From Saxibacter everestensis (GTDB taxonomy: Bacteria; Actinomycetota; Actinomycetes; Actinomycetales; Brevibacteriaceae), in the NCBI RefSeq assembly GCF_025787225.1, contig NZ_CP090958.1, positions 372,001-436,000 on the forward strand: 64,000 nucleotides of DNA, read 5' to 3'. Position 1 is the first letter of the stretch; every line of letters begins with the position of its first letter. The translations under genes and the position numbers were made by a program. The notes beneath the pieces are model-generated. The model did not search any database, was not told the origin of the DNA, and saw only the letters and a program-made list of their open reading frames with translations. This document shows, in pieces, positions 23,921-32,969 of this stretch.

Positions 23921-24883
23921 CTAGTTCCCCGACGATTGGATGAGTGCTCCCTGGTTGTATCCGGTCGCGTCGTTAGTGGTCGCCGCTTGCTCGCGGGATG
24001 ACATGGCTGGTTCCGCCATCGACCGGTCGGCGACCTCCGACCAGGCAACTGTCAGCTCGCCGAGTCGCCACCGGGCCTTGCCGCTGACGACCTGCATCCC
24101 TTGCTCCTTGAGCGAGTGGCACATCCGAATCCAGCGTTGACGCCGTCCGTAGCCTTCCCAGGCCGCGGCTTCATACCAGGCTGCGTCAAGACGCAGAAGG
24201 AATTCGTGCACCTGATAGCCGGGAGTGTTGCGGTGAATCAGCGCCTTCGGCAGCCGCGCCGCCACATCGGAGGGTTGCGCCAGGTCGTTGACGTCGACCG
24301 AGATCGTGAACGTGCTCGGCTGCAGGTCAACCGAGATATCGGTAGCAATCGAGTGGGTTGCGGCGCCACCCGCGGCAGCTTCCGGCTTTTCGAAGGCCAG
24401 CCAGCAGCAGCGCCGTCCGAGCTCGTCACAGGTGCCCTCCACCAGGAGGCCTCCGGGCGCGAGGGATTCGTACATCCGCCGCCAGGCCGCCGATACTTCT
24501 GTCTCGCCGTACTGTCGCAGCACGTTGTAAGCCCGGATCGCCAGCGGGTGTTCGCCGCCTGGCGTGCTGATCTCGAAGCCGCCGACCGCAAAAGATAGTT
24601 GCGGCCCGGCCCAGGGTTGAGCCGACGCCACTCTGGCAGGGTCGATCTCCAGCCCAAGTACCCGGCATCGTGCGTCGACTTTCGCCAGCCGGCTTCGTAG
24701 TTCGGCAGGCGTGACGCCCGAAGAGCCGTAGCCCAGGTCCACAACGAGCGCCGACGGGCGCGAGCGGAGGCGCAATTCCAGTTGCGAAACCATCCATCGG
24801 TCGATCCGGCGAAGCCGGTTTGGATTGGTTGTGCCGCGGGTGATCGCTCCCAGCGGAGACGAGACACGGGGGAGCTTTTGCAC
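23921..24883 (-). CDS. Class I SAM-dependent methyltransferase-like protein
   Basis: This 320-residue protein has a basic N-terminal segment with RGTTNPNRLRRIDRWM. It is followed by VVDLGYGSSGVTPAEL, a motif-I-like SAM-binding loop. Next come LGLEIDPARVASA, the usual acidic end of strand beta-2, and an ESLAPGGLLVEGTCDELGRR motif resembling the post-I/III region. The C-terminus is low-complexity. It belongs to a conserved actinobacterial family found next to mshA; its substrate is not known. It is divergent from mshA with a tandem-repeat-bearing promoter region between them. Confidence 0.75.
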   Translation of the reverse strand: MQKLPRVSSPLGAITRGTTNPNRLRRIDRWMVSQLELRLRSRPSALVVDLGYGSSGVTPAELRSRLAKVDARCRVLGLEIDPARVASAQPWAGPQLSFAVGGFEISTPGGEHPLAIRAYNVLRQYGETEVSAAWRRMYESLAPGGLLVEGTCDELGRRCCWLAFEKPEAAAGGAATHSIATDISVDLQPSTFTISVDVNDLAQPSDVAARLPKALIHRNTPGYQVHEFLLRLDAAWYEAAAWEGYGRRQRWIRMCHSLKEQGMQVVSGKARWRLGELTVAWSEVADRSMAEPAMSSREQAATTNDATGYNQGALIQSSGN

Positions 24884-24960
24884 TGGAATATTTTATTTGC
24901 CGCATCGATGGACCGGCTAACCACATTGGGCAGATGTGATCAAGTACACGCTGGTCGGCG

Positions 24961-25017
24961 CTTTCCCAACGCTGGCCGGCTTTCCCAACGCTGGCCGGCT
25001 TTCCCAACGCTGGCCGG
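24961..25017. repeat. 19-bp tandem repeat upstream of mshA
   Basis: Three exact copies of a 19-bp unit (CTTTCCCAACGCTGGCCGG) are followed by a partial fourth copy. They lie between the divergent methyltransferase-like gene and mshA, about 115 bp before the mshA start. There are no spacers, so this is a VNTR/MIRU-like tandem repeat rather than CRISPR. Confidence 0.9.
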
Positions 25018-25132
25018 CTTTCCCTACGCGCAGTCGTGATCGGCCGGCCGTCGGACGTCTCGCCTGCCTCGTCGCTCGCACCGGCACGGGCTTGCCCGAG
25101 AGCTCGCCCGGGATGCCGCGTAGGCTCGTAGT

Positions 25133-26353
25133 GTGCACGTCGCCATTCTGTCAATCCACACGGCCCCGCTGAATCAACCAGGATCCGGCGACGCTGGCGG
25201 GCTCAACGTCTACGTCGTCCAGCTGGCGAAACAGCTGGTGGCGTCGGGCGTCAAAGTGGAGATCTTCACCGCGGACCATGATCCCGACCATGACGACAGC
25301 TTTGAATTCCTCCCGGGGGCCTGCGTCCATCAGGTCCGACCGCCCGGCGAGGGCCCATTCGACAAGGCGACCCTCGCCATGCACACCGCCGAAATCGCCG
25401 ACGCCATCGGCGCTCACCCAGCGATGCGCGGGGTCGACGTCATCCACTCACACTATTGGATTTCCGGTGTGGTCGGATTGTTGCTCGGGCTGGAACTTAG
25501 GATTCCGCTCGTGCTCACCATGCACACCCTGGCCAGGGTGAAGAACCGCGACCTGCGGGTCGATGAGGAGCCCGAGAACCGGATCAGCTGGGAGGAACGT
25601 CTCGTTGCCGAGTCGTCGTTCCTGATCGCCAACACGAGACGAGAGGCCCAGGATCTCGTAGAGCTCTACGGCGCGGATCCCAACCGGCTCGCAATAGCCA
25701 CGCCGGGCGTCGATCACGAGATATTCCGGCCCGCGTCCCGAGCGGAGGCACGCACCGAGCTCGGCCTGAATGCGCGTGATCTGATCGTGCTTTTCGTCGG
25801 CCGGATTCAGTACCTCAAAGGCCCGCAGATCCTGATCGATGCCGTCGCCGAGCTGCGGGACCAGGAACCGGATCTGGCCAGCCGAGTCTCTGTTGCCATG
25901 CTGGGAGGCCGGAGCGGCGAGTCCGAGGACGGGCTGGCCGACCTGGGCAAACGTGCCGCCGAGCTGGGCCTGGCCGAGTCGGTCATTTTTTGTCCTCCGG
26001 TTCCGCCGGCAGAACTCGCTCGGTGGTACGCGGCCTCCGACGTATCGGCGGTGCCTTCGCGCAGCGAATCTTTTGGTCTGGTCGCCGCGGAAGCCGGAGC
26101 CTGCGGGCTCCCGGTGATTGCGGCGGCAGTCGGCGGCTTGAGCGAGGTGGTCGACGACGGTGTCAGCGGTGTGCTGGTCGATTCACATCAGCCAACCGCC
26201 TGGGCAAAAGCCTTGCGCCGGGTGTTAAGTGACGACGACCTGCGTGCCGAGATGGGCCGGTCCGCGTTGGAACACGTCGCGCAGTTCAGCTGGCAGGCAA
26301 CGGCCGACCGCACTCTCGAGGTGTACCGATTGGCGGTGGAGCGTAATGACTGA
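25133..26353 (+). CDS. mshA: D-inositol-3-phosphate glycosyltransferase (mycothiol synthesis)
   Basis: This 406-residue GT4 glycosyltransferase transfers GlcNAc from UDP-GlcNAc to 1L-myo-inositol-1-phosphate, the first step of mycothiol synthesis. The sequence has the MshA N-terminus HVAILSIHTAPLNQPGSGDA with the GGLNVYV loop. The FVGRIQYLKGPQ segment precedes the UDP-sugar site, and the EX7E motif lies in SRSESFGLVAAEAG. The GTG at 25133 is the conserved start. The following YbjN gene overlaps by 8 bp, and gpmA, senX3 and regX3 lie downstream, as in other Mycobacteriales. A mycothiol-dependent dehydrogenase is encoded elsewhere in the window (46745-47839). Confidence 0.93.
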   Translation: MHVAILSIHTAPLNQPGSGDAGGLNVYVVQLAKQLVASGVKVEIFTADHDPDHDDSFEFLPGACVHQVRPPGEGPFDKATLAMHTAEIADAIGAHPAMRGVDVIHSHYWISGVVGLLLGLELRIPLVLTMHTLARVKNRDLRVDEEPENRISWEERLVAESSFLIANTRREAQDLVELYGADPNRLAIATPGVDHEIFRPASRAEARTELGLNARDLIVLFVGRIQYLKGPQILIDAVAELRDQEPDLASRVSVAMLGGRSGESEDGLADLGKRAAELGLAESVIFCPPVPPAELARWYAASDVSAVPSRSESFGLVAAEAGACGLPVIAAAVGGLSEVVDDGVSGVLVDSHQPTAWAKALRRVLSDDDLRAEMGRSALEHVAQFSWQATADRTLEVYRLAVERND

Positions 26354-26879
26354 GGCTTCCGTTGACCCGGCAGAAGCCGATGGCGTGGTCAGAGCCTGGG
26401 CTCAGGATGCCGGCATCGATATCGAATGCACGGCCGACGGCAGCATGGTTGTGCAGCTGCCGGGGGAACGCAAGCTGAAGACCACTGTCGCCGTGAAGAT
26501 CGGCGACTACTCGGTACGGTTCATGGCGTTCGTTATCCGTAAGCCGGACGAACGCCATCAGGAGTTCTATCGCTGGTTGCTCGAGCGGAATGGCAGGGTG
26601 CACGGCGCAGCCTTCATGATCGATTCGCTGGGCGACGTCTTCCTCATGGCCGAATTGCCGAAAGCGGCGCTCACCGTGGACGTGTGCGATCAGTTGATGG
26701 GGGAGCTGCTCAGTCAGGCTGACGGCTCGTTCAATGAGTTGCTCACCATTGGATTCCTCTCCTCGATGCAGCGGGAGTGGGACTGGCGGATATCCCGCGG
26801 CGAGTCGACCAGGAATCTCAGCGCCTTCGAGCATTTGCTACGCCGGCCGTCGGAGAACGGTGGCGGCGAAGGGGAGTGA
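26346..26879 (+). CDS. YbjN domain-containing protein
   Basis: This 177-residue protein of the YbjN family (T3SS chaperone-like fold) has a central KIGDYSVRFMAFVIRKPDE, then QEFYRWLLERNGRV and VFLMAELP, which are conserved in the mycobacterial neighbour of mshA. It is probably cytosolic and of unknown biochemical role. The ATG at 26346 overlaps the mshA stop region by 8 bp, so translation is likely coupled. The C-terminus is low-complexity (GGGEGE). Confidence 0.85.
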   Translation: MTEASVDPAEADGVVRAWAQDAGIDIECTADGSMVVQLPGERKLKTTVAVKIGDYSVRFMAFVIRKPDERHQEFYRWLLERNGRVHGAAFMIDSLGDVFLMAELPKAALTVDVCDQLMGELLSQADGSFNELLTIGFLSSMQREWDWRISRGESTRNLSAFEHLLRRPSENGGGEGE

Positions 26880-27011
26880 TTGAGGGATGTCTGAAGCGGG
26901 GCCGTCGCGACGCACCTGATCGGTGATTCTCAGCCGCCGGTCGAACCAGTCGGACCCATGGCGGGTCTACTGCTTGACCGGGTGTCGGAGCGGCGTGGAA
27001 GAATTGAGGCC

Positions 27012-27761
27012 ATGACTGAAGCGCCGTACACCCTCATCCTGCTCCGCCATGGCGAGAGCGACTGGAACCAGAAGAACCTCTTCACCGGATGGGTCGACGT
27101 ACCCCTGACCGAAAAGGGAAAGGCCGAGGGCGCCCGGGCGGGCCAGCTGCTGGCCGAGAACGACCTGCTGCCGGATGTCGTCCACACCTCGCGGATGCAG
27201 CGGGCGATCGCCACGGCGAACCTGGCCCTCGACGTCGCGGACCGGTCCTGGATCGACGTCAAGCGGTCTTGGCGGTTGAACGAGCGGCATTACGGCGCCC
27301 TGCAGGGAAAGAACAAGAAGGAGACGCTGGATGAGTTCGGCGAGGAGCAGTTCATGCTCTGGCGTCGCTCCTACGACACCCCGCCGCCGCCCCTCGATGA
27401 CGCCGACGAGTTCTCGCAGGTCAGTGACCCGCGGTACCAGAACCTGTTCGAGGCGCTCCCGCGCACCGAGTGCCTGAAGGACGTAGTTGTGCGGATGCTG
27501 CCGTACTGGTTCGATTCAATCGTCCCGGACCTGCTGCTCGGCCGCACGGTTCTGGTCACAGCCCACGGCAACTCGCTGCGCGCCCTGGTCAAGCATCTGG
27601 ACGACATCAGCGACGCCGACATCACCGGGCTGAACATCCCGACCGGGATCCCATTGCTCTACCAACTCGACGCCGAGCTGAAGCCGCTGGCCGCGAGCCG
27701 CTACCTCGATCCGGAAGCCGCGGAAGCGGCGATCGGCCAGGTCGCTAACCAGGGCCGCTGA
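27012..27761 (+). CDS. gpmA: 2,3-bisphosphoglycerate-dependent phosphoglycerate mutase
   Basis: This 249-residue glycolytic enzyme interconverts 3- and 2-phosphoglycerate. The phospho-accepting His13 lies in LRHGESDWN. The second catalytic histidine His185 lies in [10 protein letters not shown], and [14 protein letters not shown] is the substrate-loop signature. The ATG at 27012 gives the standard N-terminus. It sits between the YbjN gene and the phoU/senX3 divergon, matching the order known in Mycobacteriales. A pair of long inverted repeats follows the stop. Confidence 0.95.
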   Translation: MTEAPYTLILLRHGESDWNQKNLFTGWVDVPLTEKGKAEGARAGQLLAENDLLPDVVHTSRMQRAIATANLALDVADRSWIDVKRSWRLNERHYGALQGKNKKETLDEFGEEQFMLWRRSYDTPPPPLDDADEFSQVSDPRYQNLFEALPRTECLKDVVVRMLPYWFDSIVPDLLLGRTVLVTAHGNSLRALVKHLDDISDADITGLNIPTGIPLLYQLDAELKPLAASRYLDPEAAEAAIGQVANQGR

Positions 27762-27785
27762 GCAGCGCCGGCGACGTCGGTTGCC

Positions 27786-27844
27786 CCAGGCGCTTGCGAT
27801 CGACCGCACCGCAAGCGGCTGGATGCCGTGCCGCAAGCGCCTGG
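27786..27844. terminator. Inverted repeat between convergent gpmA and phoU
   Basis: The perfect 13-bp arms CCAGGCGCTTGCG (27786-27798) and CGCAAGCGCCTGG (27832-27844) enclose a third partial copy (CGCAAGCG at 27810). The third copy offers an alternative shorter hairpin. The location between converging genes suggests bidirectional termination. No U-tract is present. Confidence 0.6.
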
Positions 27845-27868
27845 CCAGCCCTGACCGCCTTGGCCGGG

Positions 27869-28504
27869 TTACCAGTCGCCGGTCAGTAGGTACTCGACCT
27901 TCTTCGATACCGACACAGCGTGGTCGCCGAAGCGCTCGTAGTACCGGCTGGCCAGGGCGACATCGATAGCGCTTTCGCCGCTACCGTCCCAGTTCGCCGC
28001 GACGGCCTGGAAGACTGACCGGTGCAGGTCGTCGAGTTTCTCGTCGACCTCGTTAATCGCCGGCACCTGATCGAGGCCCCGGCTTTCCAGAAGTTCGATC
28101 GTGGCATCGGCGATCTTCTCGGCGTATTGGCCCATCTCGACGAAGATCGGCCGCACCTGCTCAGGGATGGCATGTTCCGGGTAGCGGATCCGAACAAGTT
28201 GGGCCACGTGCCTGGCGAGGTCACCCATTCGTTCGACCGAGGCCGACATCCGCAGGGCCGCGACGACGTTTCTCAGGTCGCCGGCCACCGGGGCCTGGCG
28301 TGCAAGGACATTGATCGCTAGCTCGTCGAGTTCCTGCTGCAGTTCGTCGATCCGGACGTCTTCTTCGATGACCCGCTCGGCAAGTTGAAGGTCGACCTGG
28401 TTCAAAGCCTGATTGGCATTTCCTATGGCCGACCGGACCAGAGTTGCCATCTGGGTAAGCAGATCGGCGATCTGCTGAAGATCCTGGCGAAACACTTCGC
28501 GCAC
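27869..28504 (-). CDS. phoU: Phosphate-signalling accessory protein PhoU
   Basis: This 211-residue all-helical protein is made of two PhoU repeats. Metal-cluster motifs are visible in EEDVRIDELQQELDE of the first repeat and NEVDEKLDDLHRSVF of the second. PhoU links the Pst phosphate transporter with the sensor kinase and keeps the Pho regulon off when phosphate is plentiful. The GTG at 28504 follows GAGAGGAAATACCAA, a good ribosome-binding region. It is divergent from senX3, which fits control of the SenX3-RegX3 phosphate system. No pst genes are present in the window. Confidence 0.92.
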   Translation of the reverse strand: MREVFRQDLQQIADLLTQMATLVRSAIGNANQALNQVDLQLAERVIEEDVRIDELQQELDELAINVLARQAPVAGDLRNVVAALRMSASVERMGDLARHVAQLVRIRYPEHAIPEQVRPIFVEMGQYAEKIADATIELLESRGLDQVPAINEVDEKLDDLHRSVFQAVAANWDGSGESAIDVALASRYYERFGDHAVSVSKKVEYLLTGDW

Positions 28505-28669
28505 TTGGTATTTCCTCTCGTAGCGATGCGTGCATGTTGCGCACACCGTTCCACAGTTCCAGCCAAGAGTAAACAACTGACGACCGGCGGATGAATTTCG
28601 GCTGAAGAAACGAAACCAATCCTCAGGTTCGGTGCTTCGCCTGATCCGGATGCATCTAGGCTAAATGAC

Positions 28670-29896
28670 GTGGACGTTGTTCTTGCTGCCATTCTCTCAG
28701 GTGTGCTGGGCCTGGCCATCGGCATCGCCGGTGTATTGGCATACCGGCTCAGTGAGCGTGCCCGGCAAAGCGAGGACCTGCATTCCGAACACGAACTGCC
28801 GGAAGGGCTCAGCGAAGTCCTGGCCGTGCTGCCGTCAGCGGCAATTGTGGTTGACGCTGGCGATGATGTGGTCAAGGCCAGCCCGACCGCATACACCTTC
28901 GGGCTGGTTCGGGGGCACGCCCTCGCTTCCGAGAAGCTGCTCGACCTGGTTGGACGGGTCCGCCAGCGCGGCCTGATCGAAGAGCTGGATTTTGAACACG
29001 CACGCGGTCCGGCATCGAAGTCCGTCCGCCTGTTGCACGCCCGAATAGCTCCGGTCGGGCCGCGTTACGTGCTTGTGCTCTGTGATGATCACACCGAAGC
29101 ACGGAGGGTCGAAGACATCAGGCGAGATTTCGTCGCCAACGTTTCACACGAGCTGAAAACGCCGATCGGCGCCATCTCGCTCCTGGCCGAAGCTGTGTCT
29201 GACGCCTCGGATGACGCAGAAGCGGTCAAGCGCTTCGGCGAGCGGATGCAGCGCGAATCGCGGCGGCTCAGCTCGCTGGTCAAGGAAATCATCGACCTGT
29301 CCCGGGTGCAGGATGACGACACCCCGGACAACCGGGAACTCATTCCGATCGGCTCGATCCTGCACGAGGCAGTCGACCGCTCGCGGTTCGCCGCCGAAAC
29401 CAAGCGAATCCGGTTATCGCTTGCCGAGTCGGATGAATGGTATGTCTCGGGAAACTTCGAGCTCCTGGTCACCGCGGTACGGAATCTTGTAGAGAACGCG
29501 ATCAACTACTCCAACGCGGATACCCATGTCGGAATAGGCGTCCGGCAGGAGGGGGAGATGGTCGCGATCGCCGTCACGGATCAGGGCATCGGCTTGAGCA
29601 AGGAAGCCGCGGCCCGCGTCTTTGAGCGGTTCTACCGGGTCGATCCGGCCAGGTCGCGGCAAACCGGCGGCACCGGCCTCGGCCTGAGCATCGTGAAGCA
29701 CATCATTGCCAACCATGGCGGCGAGGTACGGGTCTGGAGCCAGCCTGACCACGGGTCGACCTTCACCCTCGTGCTCCCGATCGGCGAAGCGGTACACGAT
29801 GACCCTGCCGAAGATGACCAAGCCGAAAATGACCCGGCTGATGACGACCCGGTTGACACGCCGCACGATCCCACCGCCGAACCGATTGACCACTGA
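28670..29896 (+). CDS. senX3: Sensor histidine kinase SenX3
   Basis: This 408-residue membrane-anchored kinase of the phosphate-starvation two-component system has one N-terminal hydrophobic segment (LAAILSGVLGLAIGIAGVLAY), given here as two parts, LAAILSGVLG and LAIGIAGVLAY. A PAS-like domain follows, then the dimerisation/phospho-acceptor box FVANVSHELKTP with His160. An HATPase domain has NLVENAINYSN, DQGIGL and GGTGLGLSIVKH. It is unusual in ending with about 30 residues made largely of Asp, Pro and Glu (DDPAEDDQAENDPADDDPVD). The GTG at 28670 has TAGGCT just upstream. RegX3 is 60 bp downstream. Confidence 0.93.
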   Translation: MDVVLAAILSGVLGLAIGIAGVLAYRLSERARQSEDLHSEHELPEGLSEVLAVLPSAAIVVDAGDDVVKASPTAYTFGLVRGHALASEKLLDLVGRVRQRGLIEELDFEHARGPASKSVRLLHARIAPVGPRYVLVLCDDHTEARRVEDIRRDFVANVSHELKTPIGAISLLAEAVSDASDDAEAVKRFGERMQRESRRLSSLVKEIIDLSRVQDDDTPDNRELIPIGSILHEAVDRSRFAAETKRIRLSLAESDEWYVSGNFELLVTAVRNLVENAINYSNADTHVGIGVRQEGEMVAIAVTDQGIGLSKEAAARVFERFYRVDPARSRQTGGTGLGLSIVKHIIANHGGEVRVWSQPDHGSTFTLVLPIGEAVHDDPAEDDQAENDPADDDPVDTPHDPTAEPIDH

Positions 29897-29956
29897 CTCC
29901 CCGCTACCCAAGGCTCTGGTTCCAAAGGGCTCCATCGATAGAAAGAAAGAAACAAC

Positions 29957-30640
29957 GTGACGCGAATTCTTCTGGTTGAGGACGAGGACTCGTTCTCAGA
30001 CCCGCTGTCCTACCTGCTAGGCAAGGAGGGGTACGAGGTCGCCATTGCCGACGACGGGTTGAAGGCTATGGCGGAGTTCGATCGCAATGGAGCAGACCTC
30101 GTCCTGCTTGATCTCATGTTGCCGGGCGCTTCGGGCACCGAAGTCTGCAGGACCCTGCGGGCGAAATCGTCGGTCCCGATCATCATGCTGACCGCAAAGG
30201 ATACCGAGATCGATAAGGTGGTCGGGCTGGAACTCGGCGCCGATGACTATGTCACGAAGCCGTACTCCTCGCGGGAGTTGCTGGCCAGGGTACGTGCGGT
30301 GCTCCGGCGGAATTTCGAGCCCGACGATCTGCGCACCGAGGCGGTTCTGGAAGCCGGAGGCGTGCGGATCGATGTTGAGCGGCACGTTGCAAGTGTCCGC
30401 GGCGAGGATCTGCCGCTACCGCTGAAGGAGTTCGAGCTGCTGGAGATCCTGGTCCGGAATGCGGGTCGGGTAATGACCCGTGGGCAGCTCATCGACCGGA
30501 TCTGGGGCCAGGACTACGTCGGCGACACCAAGACCCTCGACGTGCATATCAAGCGGCTTCGGGCCAAGGTCGAGGTGGATTCCTCCGACCCTCAACTGCT
30601 GGTTACGGTTCGCGGTCTCGGCTACAAGTTCGAACCCTGA
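29957..30640 (+). CDS. regX3: Two-component response regulator RegX3
   Basis: This 227-residue OmpR/PhoB-type regulator is the partner of SenX3. The receiver domain has the phospho-accepting Asp52 in VLLDLMLPG, the Lys in YVTKPYSSREL and acidic residues at VEDED near the start. The C-terminal winged helix contains LIDRIWGQDYVGDTKTLDVH and ends VRGLGYKFEP. The GTG at 29957 follows an AGAAAGAAAG purine-rich stretch. It activates phosphate-starvation genes in relatives. No convincing RegX3 box was found upstream of phoU or senX3. Confidence 0.95.
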   Translation: MTRILLVEDEDSFSDPLSYLLGKEGYEVAIADDGLKAMAEFDRNGADLVLLDLMLPGASGTEVCRTLRAKSSVPIIMLTAKDTEIDKVVGLELGADDYVTKPYSSRELLARVRAVLRRNFEPDDLRTEAVLEAGGVRIDVERHVASVRGEDLPLPLKEFELLEILVRNAGRVMTRGQLIDRIWGQDYVGDTKTLDVHIKRLRAKVEVDSSDPQLLVTVRGLGYKFEP

Positions 30641-30817
30641 GCAGCGCTGCAGCAGGAACGCGAACGCCGTGCGGCCGGCAGAGGTTTGCGGCGGCTAACT
30701 CACCGGTAACCCGAGCGGTCTCAGTATGCGGACTGAATCGGGGCGGCAGGACGTCCTAGACCCTGCAAACGTCGGGGCGATGCTCGACGTCAGCCGTGAG
30801 AGCCTGCGGCCACCGTC

Positions 30818-30882
30818 ATCGCGATGTCCGGGTTCCGTACGCTAAATCGCCGGCGGACCTGACGGAACCCGGACTTCGCGAT
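30818..30882. terminator. Long inverted repeat between convergent regX3 and lpqE
   Basis: The 21-bp arms (30818-30838 and 30862-30882) match except for one base; the inner 13 bp, GTCCGGGTTCCGT against ACGGAACCCGGAC, are perfect. The loop is 23 bases. The repeat lies 7 bp after the lpqE stop and between two converging genes, so it may end transcripts from both sides. It lacks a U-run. Confidence 0.6.
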
Positions 30883-30889
30883 CCTGGAC

Positions 30890-31492
30890 TTAGTGCGAGC
30901 CGGATGTAGCTTCTGCTGAGGACTCGTCGGTCGGCTCGTCGCTGGCCCCGCTAGTCGGCTCATCGGTGGAGGCCGACGTCGGCTCGTCGCTGGCCTCGGT
31001 GGTTGGCTCCTCCGTCGGAGTGGGCGACGCGGTCGGCAGATACGGCGCGTACTGGCTGAGGGCGCCGTTGAACACCGGGATCCGCTCGTCCTTGGTGTCC
31101 GATCCGGAGGTGAAGCTGGCGTCCTGGAGTGCGCCGGGCCCGGCCTCCAGCTGATCGACCTGGGCTTCCTCGTCGGCATCGGGGTTCACCTCCAGCTGCG
31201 ACTCGGCCGGAACATCGAAGCTCAGGTCCTGGCCGGAGATCTCGATGCTGAGACTCTGTTCGATACTGCTGTCGTTCACGGCGACGAGCAGCAGGTTTGC
31301 GGGAGAACCGACTTCCTTGCCGACCAGCATGATGTTGCGCAACTCAAGCTCGCCGACGTCGAGGCTTATGCCGTCTCCGCCCGCGTACTCGTTGGTTGTC
31401 GCCTGTTCGTTGATGAGTGCCGAGCATCCTGCGGCGGGGATCAATAACAAGGCTGCGGTGGCAGCCTGCAACACTCGGGTAAGCCGACTCAC
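30890..31492 (-). CDS. lpqE: LpqE-like lipoprotein
   Basis: This 200-residue secreted lipoprotein has an N-terminal signal sequence ending in the lipobox IPAAGC, with lipidated Cys23. The mature part has a compact beta-rich domain (SLDVGELELRNIMLVGKE, VAVNDSS) like mycobacterial LpqE, a copper-responsive lipoprotein next to carD. The C-terminal 55 residues are repeats around DEPTS/EASDEPT, a flexible surface linker or glycosylation target. The GTG at 31492 has an AAGGAGAG ribosome-binding site. It is divergent from carD. The function of LpqE is not settled. Confidence 0.8.
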   Translation of the reverse strand: MSRLTRVLQAATAALLLIPAAGCSALINEQATTNEYAGGDGISLDVGELELRNIMLVGKEVGSPANLLLVAVNDSSIEQSLSIEISGQDLSFDVPAESQLEVNPDADEEAQVDQLEAGPGALQDASFTSGSDTKDERIPVFNGALSQYAPYLPTASPTPTEEPTTEASDEPTSASTDEPTSGASDEPTDESSAEATSGSH

Positions 31493-31695
31493 GTCTGGTG
31501 CTCTCCTTGACTGGCGGAGGGAATTCTGGGCGGTTCGCCTACATCCTAACGGCTGGCACTTGTGCCGACATATTCCGGGCTACCCGGTGCACATCATGAA
31601 CTCGGCGGTCTGTCAAGGCTTTGGCGTAACATGATGCAAACTGCCTTATACCTGCTGACCTGCGAAAATGCTAGGAAGGCGGTGGGTGAGTCATG

Positions 31696-31702
31696 TTAGA
31701 AT
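31696..31702 (+). promoter_or_regulatory. Extended -10 element of carD
   Basis: TGTTAGAAT lies 28 bp upstream of the carD start and fits an extended -10 box. AAAGGGG, 10 bp before the ATG, serves as the ribosome-binding site. No -35 box is obvious. Confidence 0.45.
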
Positions 31703-31729
31703 GGAAGCCGCGAAAGGGGTTCTAATCAC

Positions 31730-32212
31730 ATGGCTTTCCAGGTCGGCGAAACTGTTGTCTATCCTCATCACGGTGCAGCATTGATCCAAGAGATCAAAAC
31801 TCGAAGCATCAAAGGTGAAAGCAAACTGTACTTGAAACTGAAGGTAGCTCAAGGCGATCTGACGATTGAGGTCCCCGCCGAGAACTGTGATCTTGTTGGC
31901 GTGCGCGACGTGGTGAACAAAGACGGCCTTGATCGGGTCTTCGATGTACTGCGTGCGGAGTTCACCGAAGAGCCGACCAACTGGTCGCGTCGTTACAAGG
32001 CGAATCTTGAGAAGCTCGCTTCGGGTGACGTAATCAAGGTGGCCGAGGTGGTACGCGACCTGTGGCGCCGCGACCAGGACCGTGGGCTCTCTGCCGGCGA
32101 GAAGCGGATGCTTTCCAAGGCGCGTCAGATCCTCGTCTCCGAGCTTGCCTTGGCAGAAAAGACCGAAGAAGTGAAGGCAGAGGCCATCCTCGACGAGGTA
32201 CTTGCCTCCTAA
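31730..32212 (+). CDS. carD: RNA polymerase-binding transcription factor CarD
   Basis: This 160-residue global regulator stabilises open promoter complexes by contacting the RNA polymerase beta subunit and the -10 fork. The N-terminal Tudor-like RNA-polymerase-interaction domain contains [17 protein letters not shown] and [16 protein letters not shown]. The C-terminal helical DNA-binding domain contains [18 protein letters not shown]. Length and sequence match mycobacterial CarD closely. ispD follows directly and may be cotranscribed. Confidence 0.96.
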   Translation: MAFQVGETVVYPHHGAALIQEIKTRSIKGESKLYLKLKVAQGDLTIEVPAENCDLVGVRDVVNKDGLDRVFDVLRAEFTEEPTNWSRRYKANLEKLASGDVIKVAEVVRDLWRRDQDRGLSAGEKRMLSKARQILVSELALAEKTEEVKAEAILDEVLAS

Positions 32213-32213
32213 G

Positions 32214-32960
32214 GTGGCAACTGCTGCAGTCATACCGGCCGCCGGTGCCGGTGCCAGGCTTGGTCGGGGCATGCCCAAGGCATTGGTCTGCCTGAATGGC
32301 GAACCACTGCTGGTGCACGCTGTTCGAGGGACGTTGGCGTCTAGTGTCGTCGACGAGGTGGTTGTCGTCGCGCCGGAGGCGCACCTCGATCAGGTCCGTG
32401 CCCTGCTGTCCGACCACCGTCGCGACAGCGACAGCGATCGTGCCGTCAGTGTCGTGGCGGGCGGCCCGGACCGGGTGGACTCTGTCCGGGCCGGGCTTGC
32501 CGTTCTCGACCCGACTATAAGGTTCGTCCTGGTGCATGATGCCGCGCGTTGCCTCGCACCCGGTGCTGTCTTTCGCCGGGTGCATCAGGCGCTTGCCGGG
32601 GGAGCCCAGGCAGTGATACCGGTGCTTCCGTTGGTCGACACGGTGAAGTTCGTTGAGCCGGTGACCGCCGCTCCGGACGGCGCCGATGATCTAGAGTCAG
32701 CCATCCAGGGCACGGTTGTCGGCACGCCGAGCAGGTCGGGGCTGAGGATCGTACAGACGCCACAGGGTTTCGATCGCGAGCTGCTGCAGCGGGCGCACCG
32801 GGACGCTGCCGCCGCCGGGATATCCGCCACGGATGACGCGATGCTGGTTGAACGGCTCGGGGTGCCGGTAGCGACAGTGGCCGGCGATGAACGCTCGATG
32901 AAGATCACCTCGCGTAAGGATCTGGCGATTGCCGAGTTACTTCTCAGCAGCCCGTCGTAG
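32214..32960 (+). CDS. ispD: 2-C-methyl-D-erythritol 4-phosphate cytidylyltransferase
   Basis: This 248-residue MEP-pathway enzyme couples CTP with methylerythritol phosphate. The nucleotide-binding start PAAGAGARLG is at residues 8-17, followed by the conserved Lys in MPKAL. VLVHDAARCLAP and the TDDAMLVERLG/SMKITSRKDL end of the fold are also present. The GTG at 32214 lies 1 bp after the carD stop; a TTG at 32202 overlapping carD is an alternative. ispF follows by 9 bp, so carD, ispD and ispF form one unit. Confidence 0.93.
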   Translation: MATAAVIPAAGAGARLGRGMPKALVCLNGEPLLVHAVRGTLASSVVDEVVVVAPEAHLDQVRALLSDHRRDSDSDRAVSVVAGGPDRVDSVRAGLAVLDPTIRFVLVHDAARCLAPGAVFRRVHQALAGGAQAVIPVLPLVDTVKFVEPVTAAPDGADDLESAIQGTVVGTPSRSGLRIVQTPQGFDRELLQRAHRDAAAAGISATDDAMLVERLGVPVATVAGDERSMKITSRKDLAIAELLLSSPS

Positions 32961-32969
32961 GCTGGAAAC

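Noticed and set aside
24961-25030. Possible CRISPR array upstream of mshA
   Set aside because: The 19-bp units are directly adjacent with no spacers, and no cas genes are present.
28505-28669. PHO-box/RegX3 site between phoU and senX3
   Set aside because: Only a weak GTTCCACAGTTCC direct repeat is present. It does not match the spacing or sequence expected for RegX3 binding sites.
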